Source: Verrucomicrobiales bacterium
GTDB taxonomy: Bacteria > Verrucomicrobiota > Verrucomicrobiia > Verrucomicrobiales > DEV007
DNA: 64,000 nucleotides
NCBI GenBank assembly: GCA_024638765.1
Contig: JAHEJT010000006.1
Location: 1-64,000 of the forward strand
Direction of reading: 5' to 3'
Shown here: piece after piece, positions 57,537-64,000 of the stretch
How the letters are laid out: each line of letters starts with the position of its first letter
Position numbering within the stretch: the stretch's first letter is position 1
Notes under the pieces: model-generated
Database searches by the model: none
Told to the model about the DNA's origin: nothing
The model's input: only the letters and a program-made list of their open reading frames with translations
Translations under genes and position numbers: made by a program

Positions 57537-59987
57537 TTACTTGGCGGCGACTTTTTCGGGGTCCGTAGCCGGACTGGCATTGGCAGGCTTCGCCCGCGAC
57601 TGTAGATTCGGCGCCGAGGGCTTGGCTGCCTGTTTCGGGGCGGCGGGGGGATCGACGCGGAGGATGCCTCCCTTGGCCAGCTGGTGGGTCATGGAAAGGT
57701 TCTCTTTCCCGGGCACCGTGAGCATGCAGTAAAGATTCTTGTGCTGGCCCTTTGGCGTGCCGGGATCGGTTTTGACTGCGAAGGTGATTTCCTCCTGGCC
57801 CTTAGTGATCTCAATCGGTTCGGCGGTGGCCTTGGCTGGGAGACCGAGGAGTTCCACCTTGGCTTTGCCCTCGAAGTCGCGGATTTGCTCGAGTTTGCAG
57901 GTGAGTTTCACTTCGGAACCCTGCTCGACGGTGGCTAGATCGATTTTTCCGCTGACGAAAGAATCGGCGACGGTGAGCGGCGTGAGGTCGGAGGCGACGT
58001 AGACGGTGCCCTTGGGAGTGGAGGCTTCGGCGCGCACGACGATCTTCCATTCGCGCAGTTCGGCGCTGCCGTTGGCGGTGAACACGTAATCGACCTCGGG
58101 CTGATCTTTCTTGAGTCGGACGTAGGAATTGCAGCTGATGCCGGGCGGACGCCAGAGGTTGCGGACGATGATATCGGACTCGAAACCTTCGTCGCGGGTG
58201 GTTTTGATTTTCAGCGCGAGCGTGCCGTTGCGGAGGATGGGCGTTTTCGGGATCTCGATCGCGACGGTGTAGGGCGCCTTCTCGGCGACGGCGACGGGGA
58301 TCTGGTCGTTATCGGAGGTGTAATAAAGGGTCTGGTTGGGGTTGCCGCGGACGAGGTCGACCTGTTGGGTGTAGAGGCCGTCGAGTTTCAGCTTTTCGTC
58401 GTTGACGACCTTGGCTTTGAGTTGGGTGAGCACGCCGCCGATGGGGGCGTCGGGCGCGGCCTCGAAGAGGACCGGGAAGTTGCTGACGCTGGCCGGGGCG
58501 ATGTCCGCCTTGAAAGTGATGCCGGGCGGAAGGTTGGGCACCTCGAAGGCGACGTCGCCGCGGAAATTCTGGCGGGAGATATTGACGACGGCGGCGAAGC
58601 GGCCGCCCTGGTGCGCGACCATGGCCTTGAGGAGTTGATTATTGCGCCGCGATTGTTCCGGCATGGTGAGCGCAAGTTTTGGATCGAAGGCGGTGGCTTC
58701 GACGCGGTAGACGAAATCGGGACCGCCGCGTTTCAGCATGTCGTAAACGCGGACGAGGTATTCGCCGTCGGCTGGGACGGTGAAATCGAGCCGGCTGTCG
58801 GAGCTGCCGTCGGCGTCGTCGCTGTAAGCGAGTTGTTTGCCCTTGGCGTCGAGGACGGCGAGGGTGGTATCGACGGGCGTGTAAATGCCGTGGCCCTTGG
58901 CGCGGAAGCGGAATTTCTGGCCCTTGGTGCCCTTGAAGCGGAAGTAATCGGTGTCGCCTTCTTTTTCGAGGATACCGTTGAAGGCGACTGGGAGCGGGAG
59001 ATCGGTGGAGGTGGCCTTGTCGAGCTCGTCATTCGGTTCGACTTCGAGGACGTTATCGAGCGCGGTGACGCGGATGCGGTTGGCTGAAGGGGCGGATTGT
59101 CCGTCCTGCGTGACGATGGCGGAATGGAATTCCGTGACGTCCGCCTTGGCGGGGAGCTTGATCTTTTGTTTCACGGGACCCTTGGGATCGCCAAGGAAAG
59201 TGAATTCGGTTTCGCTGCCGGCCTTGGCGCCCGCGGGGTAGACGGCGGTGGGCCGGGGGAAGGTGCCGATGTGGGTGCGGTAACGATAGGCGGTGCTGCC
59301 GCGGTAAGCGCTGTCGCGGATTTCGACGATGTAAGTGCCGTCTTTGGGGGCGAGGATGGAGAGCGCGGCATCCTGGCGATGGAGCGCCGTATCGTCGGAG
59401 ACGGCGAGTGTGGTCCCGTCCTCGAGCAGCAGGGCGATATAGGGATCGAAAGTGATATTCAGGGGTGCGCCGAGACGGAGGGCTTCGGTTTCGACACTGA
59501 TGCGCTGGCCTTTCTTCGCGTTGATCTTGAAGTAATCGACGTCCTCGTTGTTGGCGTATCCTTCGACGGTGACGTTGAGGCCGATTTCCTGGGCCTCGGA
59601 GAGTTCGGTGTTCGGCTCCACTTCGGCGACAGAGGGAAAGGGGCCGACCCAGAAGGTGCGGATGTAACTGACACCGGACGCGGTGCGGAGGCGGAGCATG
59701 TGTTCGCCGAACTTCGCGTCGGGCGCGATGGTGAGGACGGCCTCGACTTTTTTCTCGTCGACGGCTTTGAGGGACTTCGTAGCGAGGCCGGGCTGGTAAT
59801 AGAGGATTTCCTGGGCATCGCCGAGGAAGTTGCCGGTCAGGGTGACTTTTACCTCGGTGCTGCGCTGGCCGCCGCGGGGGAGGATGTCGCGGAGGTCGGG
59901 GGAGGCGGCGAAGGATGAAGGATGAAGGATGAAGGATGAAGTGAAAAGGAGGAGTGCGGAGAGGAGAATGGGGGTGCGCGTTTTCAT
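57537..59987 (-). CDS. Secreted PPC (pre-peptidase C-terminal) domain protein
   Basis: The protein has 816 residues. The signal peptide (ILLSALLLFTSSFILHPSSFAA) is partly encoded by a 7-bp tandem repeat. Two PPC-type beta-sandwich domains are visible, each starting with an EVEPN motif: VEPNTELSEAQEIGLN (about 122-137) with DVDYFKINAKKGQ, and VEPNDELDKATSTDLP (about 316-331) with DTDYFRFKGTKGQKF. IPT-like N-terminal sections (DLRDILPRGGQRSTEVKVTL) are typical of PVC paralogues. The tail carries a repeat-coded ending AKPANASPATDPEKVAAK. PPC domains usually aid secretion or bind substrates. No catalytic motif is seen. It is second in the operon after the DUF1501 gene. Confidence 0.88.
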   Translation of the reverse strand: MKTRTPILLSALLLFTSSFILHPSSFAASPDLRDILPRGGQRSTEVKVTLTGNFLGDAQEILYYQPGLATKSLKAVDEKKVEAVLTIAPDAKFGEHMLRLRTASGVSYIRTFWVGPFPSVAEVEPNTELSEAQEIGLNVTVEGYANNEDVDYFKINAKKGQRISVETEALRLGAPLNITFDPYIALLLEDGTTLAVSDDTALHRQDAALSILAPKDGTYIVEIRDSAYRGSTAYRYRTHIGTFPRPTAVYPAGAKAGSETEFTFLGDPKGPVKQKIKLPAKADVTEFHSAIVTQDGQSAPSANRIRVTALDNVLEVEPNDELDKATSTDLPLPVAFNGILEKEGDTDYFRFKGTKGQKFRFRAKGHGIYTPVDTTLAVLDAKGKQLAYSDDADGSSDSRLDFTVPADGEYLVRVYDMLKRGGPDFVYRVEATAFDPKLALTMPEQSRRNNQLLKAMVAHQGGRFAAVVNISRQNFRGDVAFEVPNLPPGITFKADIAPASVSNFPVLFEAAPDAPIGGVLTQLKAKVVNDEKLKLDGLYTQQVDLVRGNPNQTLYYTSDNDQIPVAVAEKAPYTVAIEIPKTPILRNGTLALKIKTTRDEGFESDIIVRNLWRPPGISCNSYVRLKKDQPEVDYVFTANGSAELREWKIVVRAEASTPKGTVYVASDLTPLTVADSFVSGKIDLATVEQGSEVKLTCKLEQIRDFEGKAKVELLGLPAKATAEPIEITKGQEEITFAVKTDPGTPKGQHKNLYCMLTVPGKENLSMTHQLAKGGILRVDPPAAPKQAAKPSAPNLQSRAKPANASPATDPEKVAAK
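59911..59941. repeat. 7-bp tandem repeat in signal-peptide codons
   Basis: AAGGATG repeated four times plus AAG. On the coding (minus) strand it encodes part of the signal peptide (FILHPSSF). The unit length is not a multiple of three, so gain or loss of one unit would shift the frame. Confidence 0.9.
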
Positions 59988-60089
59988 AATGGGTGCGGGT
60001 TAGCTGGCCAGGTTGACGTTACGCTTCGAGGGAACGGTCCACGCGCTTACGCGCGCGGCTACTTCGCAATCGATGCCCCGTGGGGGCTG

Positions 60090-61430
60090 TCAGCTGATGA
60101 TGTTCTTAAGTACGGAGCCGCCGTCGACGATTTCGACAGGGCGGGGCCCGGGGGCGACGAGTTCCTTGTCGCCGACGATGCCGAGTTGATGGTAAACCGT
60201 TTGGGCGAGGTCCGGGACGGTGACGGGATTTTCGTCCGGCTCGTTGCCGAGCGCGTCGGCGGTGCCGTAAGTGAGGCCGCGCTTGATGCCGCCGCCGGCG
60301 AGGGCGACGCTGAAGACCCGGGGCCAGTGATCCCGGCCGGCGGTCTTGTTGATTTTCGGGGTGCGACCGAATTCGGAAGTGACCATGACCAGGGTGCTGT
60401 CGAGCAGTCCGCGCTCGTCGAGGTCGTTGATGAGCGCAGCGAGGCCCTGGTCGAGGCGCACAGCGTTGGTCGACATGGCGCTGCGAATGTTGTTGTGCAT
60501 GTCCCAGCTGCCGCAGGTGAGCGAGACGAAGCGGACGCCGGCTTCGACGAGGCGGCGCGCGAGCAGCATGCGCTGACCCGCGTCATGCTGGCCGTATTTC
60601 TCTTTCATCTTGGCGTCTTCTTTCGAAAGGTCGAAAGCTTCGCGCGCTTCCTGTGAGCTGAGCAATCCGTAGGCGCGATCGTAGAACGTGTCCATCGCGG
60701 TGATGTCATCGGATTTTTCCAGGGTGCGGAAATGGTCATCGACCGCGTCGAGGAGATTGCGGCGGCGTTTGAAGCGCTCTTCATCGACGCCTTTGGGCAG
60801 GTTGAGATCGCGCACCGAGAAATCGCTCCTCGCCGGATCGCTGCCGAGACTGAAGGGACCGTAAGCGGTCGAGAGGTATCCGCTGCCGGCGTATTCGTTC
60901 GGCTGATTCGGGACGCAGATGTAAGGCGGAAGATTTTTGCGCGGGCCGAACTCATGTGAGACGACGCTGCCGAAGCTCGGGTAAGAAGTGGCCGGGCTGG
61001 GGCGATAACCCGTGAACATATTGTGAGTGCCGCGTTCGTGGGCCGCTTCGCCGTGGTGCATGGAGCGGATCACGGTCATCTTGTCGTTCACCTTGGCGAG
61101 GTTCTTGAAGACTTCGCCGAAGCGGACGCCGGTGAGCTTGGTGGGGATCGAGCCGTTGGGACCCCGGTATTCGGTGGGCGCGTAAAGTTTGGGGTCCCAG
61201 GTTTCCTGGGCCGCCATGCCGCCCGGGAGATAGATGTGGATCACTGACTTGGCGACGCCTTCCTTGGACTCGTAATACTTGGCGGCGGCGTTGGCCTTGG
61301 TCTTGAGGAATTCGGGGAGGGTGAGTCCGAGTCCGCCGATCATGCCGACATAAAGAAAATCGCGCCGGGAACCGCGGAAAAGCGGTGAGCCGGGGCAGTT
61401 GGATTTCGGGGTCGTGTTCCGCGTCTTCAT
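60090..61430 (-). CDS. DUF1501 protein with twin-arginine signal
   Basis: The protein has 446 residues. The leader contains SRRDFLYVGMIGGLGL, a twin-arginine motif, followed by NAAA near the predicted cleavage site. The DUF1501 blocks are SVIHIYLPGGMAAQETWDP, GSWDMHNNIRSAM, MVTSEFGRTPKINKTAGRDHW and GGGIKRGLTYG. The motif SEFGRTP and the RDHWP His are the C-terminal alkaline-phosphatase-like signature. It starts the four-gene operon that continues with PPC, DUF1549/1553 and cytochrome c/WD40 proteins. The start is the first ATG. The biochemical role is unknown. Confidence 0.92.
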   Translation of the reverse strand: MKTRNTTPKSNCPGSPLFRGSRRDFLYVGMIGGLGLTLPEFLKTKANAAAKYYESKEGVAKSVIHIYLPGGMAAQETWDPKLYAPTEYRGPNGSIPTKLTGVRFGEVFKNLAKVNDKMTVIRSMHHGEAAHERGTHNMFTGYRPSPATSYPSFGSVVSHEFGPRKNLPPYICVPNQPNEYAGSGYLSTAYGPFSLGSDPARSDFSVRDLNLPKGVDEERFKRRRNLLDAVDDHFRTLEKSDDITAMDTFYDRAYGLLSSQEAREAFDLSKEDAKMKEKYGQHDAGQRMLLARRLVEAGVRFVSLTCGSWDMHNNIRSAMSTNAVRLDQGLAALINDLDERGLLDSTLVMVTSEFGRTPKINKTAGRDHWPRVFSVALAGGGIKRGLTYGTADALGNEPDENPVTVPDLAQTVYHQLGIVGDKELVAPGPRPVEIVDGGSVLKNIIS

Positions 61431-61828
61431 AGCAATGGTTTGAATTGGGTAAAATCGTTGATTTTCAGCGACTTGTAAATGGGTCCACGGCCGGTGGGCA
61501 CATGTCTATCTATAGAACGATTTTAGAGTGCCGATCTTTCGATACCGCCCTAAAAAAGATCGGGTAAAACCGGCCCGAATCAAGGCTGGAGCCCTGGAAC
61601 TGTAAGCCTATCATAATCAATGGATTGCCGTCTAGAACACGGCCTCGTTCGAGGCGATAAGGCCCTGGCCGGCGGAAAATCGCTAGGTAGAGGCTGGGTC
61701 CGGGTCCTACACTTTGAGAACAAGGGGAACTTCCGGGAAAAGGCCGCTGGCCGTGGACATTTCCCCGGGTCGAGGGATCCGGCCTCGATGCTCCGGGATT
61801 TGGTCAACCGAAAGGGAGAGAGTCAGTC
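61431..61828. other. 398-bp divergent promoter region
   Basis: Between the DUF1501 operon (minus) and the tautomerase gene (plus). It contains a perfect 9-bp inverted repeat at 61531-61563 and no gene. Promoters of both units must lie here, but no certain -35/-10 could be read. Confidence 0.55.
61531..61563. promoter_or_regulatory. Candidate operator or hairpin, 9-15-9 palindrome
   Basis: CCGATCTTT (61531-61539) is perfectly complementary to AAAGATCGG (61555-61563) with 15 bases between. It could be a regulator site or an RNA hairpin. The geometry equals that of 49290-49322, though the arm sequences differ. Confidence 0.35.
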
Positions 61829-62173
61829 ATGCCTTACTTGAAGATACAGACGAATGCGCTCCTGGACGACGGGGTTGGAAAGGAGATCCTCCACGAGGCG
61901 TCCGGGCTGGTGTCCCAGGAACTGGGGAAGCCGGAAAAGTTTTTTATGGGCGCAGTCGAGCCCGGGGTGGAGATGGTGTTCGACGGGAGCGACGCGCCGC
62001 TCGCTTTTCTGGAATTGCGGGCGCTGGGATTACCGGGGCAGAAAACGAAAGACCTGTGCAAGTTGCTTTGTGAATTGGTCGAAGATAAGGCGGGGATTCC
62101 CAAGGAACGCGTCTACGTGAAGTTCCTCGATGTGAATCGCGGGATGTGGGGGTGGAATGGGGATATGTTCTAA
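61829..62173 (+). CDS. MIF / tautomerase-superfamily protein
   Basis: The protein has 114 residues. Pro2 follows the initiator Met, so after Met removal it gives the catalytic N-terminal proline of the tautomerase superfamily. LGKPEKFFMGAVEPGVEM corresponds to the MIF beta-strand/helix region, and the C-terminal RVYVKFLDVNRGMWGWNG is a strong match to the MIF-type ending. The length (114) equals that of MIF proteins. It probably catalyses keto-enol tautomerisation of aromatic pyruvates, or a related reaction, as a homotrimer. The ribosome site is AGGGAGAGAG upstream. It is a stand-alone gene. Confidence 0.85.
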   Translation: MPYLKIQTNALLDDGVGKEILHEASGLVSQELGKPEKFFMGAVEPGVEMVFDGSDAPLAFLELRALGLPGQKTKDLCKLLCELVEDKAGIPKERVYVKFLDVNRGMWGWNGDMF

Positions 62174-62403
62174 CCGATTCCGCCGCAGGCGGGTCGGTTA
62201 GAGTGTCGAGTGTTGAGTGTCGAGTGTCGAGGGGGCGCGGTTTCTCTTGACCCCGCTTGAGGCGGACTCAGTTTCGCGAGGGGGAACGAAAGGCGATGGG
62301 AGCGCGGGCTTCCAGCCCGCATCTGGAGAGGGCGGGCAGGATGCCCGCGGTCCCACTCTGATAATGGGATGGTAGCGTGAGGTGACGCGATGCGGCGTGC
62401 CCC
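62174..62403. repeat. Noncoding spacer with simple and palindromic repeats
   Basis: Starts with GAGTGTCGAGTGTTGAGTGTCGAG-type tandem units near 62200-62230. Hairpins are GCGGGC-TTCCA-GCCCGC (62304-62320) and GCGGGCA-GGA-TGCCCGC (62332-62348). The second has the same GGA triloop as the hairpins at 1-2 kb but a different stem. Confidence 0.65.
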
Positions 62404-64000
62404 CTAGGGAGTTGCGGGGGCCGGCGGCGTTTTGACTGGAGGCGGCGGCGTCTCTGCGGGCGCGGGTGGCGGTGGAGGGGCGGCCGGTTTTCCGCCGAGG
62501 ATGCCGGGGAGCCTTTTGAGCAGTTCGCCGGCGACGGCTTTGGGAAGTTGGTCGATGTCCTTGACCTGTCCCCCGGCGTTTTTCACGGCGCCGGTGATTT
62601 GCTCGATCTTTTCGGGAAGATTTTTGATGTCGCCGAGGGTGGGCACCAGGGTGGGCCGCCACTTTACGTCGCGGACGGGTCCGACGCCTTCCATTTCCGC
62701 GAGGCCGGTGATCTTGGAGGTGGCTGCGCCGACCAGGCCTCCGAATTTTGCCTTGGCTTTCAGTTGTGCAGCATCGGGAGTGGCGGTGTCGGCGAGATTG
62801 ATTCGTCCCTGGGCACCGATGACGACGCCTTCGCTGCTGATGACCAGGTCTTCGGTGCTTAAGACGCCATTGGTCACGGCGTAATTCGCGGTGAGTCCGC
62901 TGGGAGACTCCTTGTTGAAACGCAGGGTCAGAGTTTTGAAGATTTCCACGATACGCCCGAACATCGGGATGGTGATGAAGCGGGCATCCGCGACTTCGAT
63001 GGCGCCGGCGCCGTTCAACGCGGTCAGCGACTTGGCGCCGGAACCGTCGAAAGAGAGATTGAGGTGGCCGGAGCGTTCTTTTCCGGAACCGGTAAACGCG
63101 GCGATCGAAGCGAGCGGGATGCCACTCGCGGAGAGGGCGCCCTGGTAAGGCGCTCCCTCATCGAAGGGGCGGATGGAACCGGCGAAGGCGGCGGCGCCGT
63201 CGAGGACGGCGGCTTTGAGATCTTCGGTGGCGACAGTGCCTTCGCTGAGCGTGAGGGTGCCCTGGATGTTATTCAGAGAAAGTTCTCTTTCACCGATGGG
63301 GACGATGAGGGCGTTTTCCTCTGAGAACCGCGCGGTGAGCCGGCTTGCTTTGGGTGATTTCCAGATATAAGCGCCCTCGAGGTTGAGGCGGGGAGGAGTG
63401 GTGAAGCGCACGGGGATTTCCTTGCCGAGCAAGGCGCCGGTGAGGGCGAGAATATCAGCGCTGGAATCAAGTTTGGCGACGGTGACTTTTCCGGCTTTCA
63501 GATCCACGAGGCCGGCGGCGCTGAGATTCTTTCCCTGGTAAGTGAGATCGAAAGCGGGGAACTCGATGACCGGCGTCGGAGTATCGGCCCGCGACGCGAA
63601 TTGGAGATCGATGCGATCGGTGGGAACTCCTTTCCAGGAAAAATTCTCACCGGTGAACCGTCCCTCCACGGTCAGTCGCCCGGAGTTATTGCGTCCGAAG
63701 TGTGCTTCCAACTTGGGAAACGCGCTGCGGACGTCGAATTGGACCTCCTTGGCAAAACGAATCAGCGGCACCAGGTTCAATTCGGAGAGGCGTTTCTTCT
63801 GCGATTGTTCCCCGGGGGTCGAGGACGCGTTCTGGCCGGCGGAACGCTGGAGTGGGAGGTCGGCGGAGAGATCCACTTTAAGCGTTTCGAACAATCCGCG
63901 GAGGCGATGGATTTCCAGGAGATCACCGTGGAGATCGGCATCGAGATTGATTTGCGAGAAGGCGGCGGTTTCCTCTCCCTCGGTGGCGACGAGACTGGCG
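62404..64000 (-). CDS. AsmA-like family protein, 5' end cut by window edge
   Basis: The frame is open from the stop codon at 62404 to the window end, so the N-terminus lies beyond it and 531 residues are visible. It has the beta-rich pattern of AsmA/TamB-like inner-membrane proteins (LNLEGAYIWKSPKASRLTARF, LNGAGAIEVADARFITIPMFG, GLTANYAVTNGVLSTEDLVISS). The section GVVIGAQGRINLADTATPDAA is typical of the AsmA_2 C-terminal region. The tail is Pro-rich (APPPPPAPAETPPPPV). Such proteins span the periplasm and take part in lipid or outer-membrane assembly. A TTG at 63894 is not the likely start, because the frame continues upstream with family-like sequence (FSQINLDADLHGDLLEIHRL). Confidence 0.8.
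   Translation of the reverse strand, partial: ASLVATEGEETAAFSQINLDADLHGDLLEIHRLRGLFETLKVDLSADLPLQRSAGQNASSTPGEQSQKKRLSELNLVPLIRFAKEVQFDVRSAFPKLEAHFGRNNSGRLTVEGRFTGENFSWKGVPTDRIDLQFASRADTPTPVIEFPAFDLTYQGKNLSAAGLVDLKAGKVTVAKLDSSADILALTGALLGKEIPVRFTTPPRLNLEGAYIWKSPKASRLTARFSEENALIVPIGERELSLNNIQGTLTLSEGTVATEDLKAAVLDGAAAFAGSIRPFDEGAPYQGALSASGIPLASIAAFTGSGKERSGHLNLSFDGSGAKSLTALNGAGAIEVADARFITIPMFGRIVEIFKTLTLRFNKESPSGLTANYAVTNGVLSTEDLVISSEGVVIGAQGRINLADTATPDAAQLKAKAKFGGLVGAATSKITGLAEMEGVGPVRDVKWRPTLVPTLGDIKNLPEKIEQITGAVKNAGGQVKDIDQLPKAVAGELLKRLPGILGGKPAAPPPPPAPAETPPPPVKTPPAPATP

Overview
The window is high-GC bacterial chromosome, most probably from the Verrucomicrobiota (PVC superphylum). The evidence is three DUF1501 proteins with twin-arginine leaders, two DUF1549/DUF1553 proteins, a DUF1800 protein with calcium-motif and PA14/CHRD modules, a planctomycete-type cytochrome c/WD40 protein, a PEP-CTERM protein, and an ECF sigma factor paired with a Ser/Thr kinase carrying PEGA and FGE-sulfatase domains. 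No ribosomal RNA or phylogenetic marker is present, so the phylum is inferred from gene content.

Layout. 1-1.8 kb: the end of an M24 peptidase and an FHA-like membrane protein, set among a family of 30-bp hairpin repeats. 2-10.3 kb (minus strand): a fatty-acid operon in the order patatin lipase, PaaK-like acyl-CoA ligase, thiolase, FadJ-type hydratase/dehydrogenase, acyl-CoA dehydrogenase. Together these could release, activate and beta-oxidise acyl chains, although the thiolase lacks about 40 residues. 10.8-17.7 kb (minus): a tripartite exporter (TolC-like lipoprotein, HlyD-like adaptor, MacB-type ATPase and permease), followed by a lipid kinase. 17.8-21 kb (plus): an ECF sigma factor whose gene overlaps a kinase-PEGA-FGE gene. 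21.1-24.7 kb: a DUF1549/DUF1553 plus DUF1501 pair ending in a strong terminator, then tRNA-Val(GAC).

25-39.3 kb is housekeeping and accessory sequence: a SirB1-like protein, an alpha/beta hydrolase, sulfite reductase hemoprotein, a small membrane protein, a GNAT acetyltransferase, an AddB/AddA recombination nuclease pair, a membrane-anchored EEP phosphoesterase, a Spy-like periplasmic protein and a lipoprotein MsrA. 39.5-45.7 kb (minus) holds a DUF1800/DUF1501 pair. 45.7-48.6 kb holds a REP-associated tyrosine transposase (RAYT) flanked by short repeat arrays in inverted orientation, then a PEP-CTERM protein. 48.7-51.7 kb holds a gene remnant and a sterol-desaturase-like/HTTM cassette whose last gene runs into its neighbour. 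51.6-61.4 kb (minus) is a four-gene secreted-protein operon (DUF1501, PPC-domain protein, DUF1549/DUF1553 with cytochrome c, cytochrome c/WD40/coiled coil). 61.8 kb carries a MIF-like tautomerase, and the window ends inside an AsmA-like gene.

The most unusual theme is repetitive DNA and how it intersects with genes: a RAYT with its presumed target arrays, hairpins whose copies show compensatory base changes, and repeats that form parts of signal peptides and linkers in the 51-60 kb operon. No defence island, prophage or CRISPR array is visible. The best candidates for new biology are the sigma factor/kinase pair and the RAYT-repeat system; both resemble known classes and are not wholly new.
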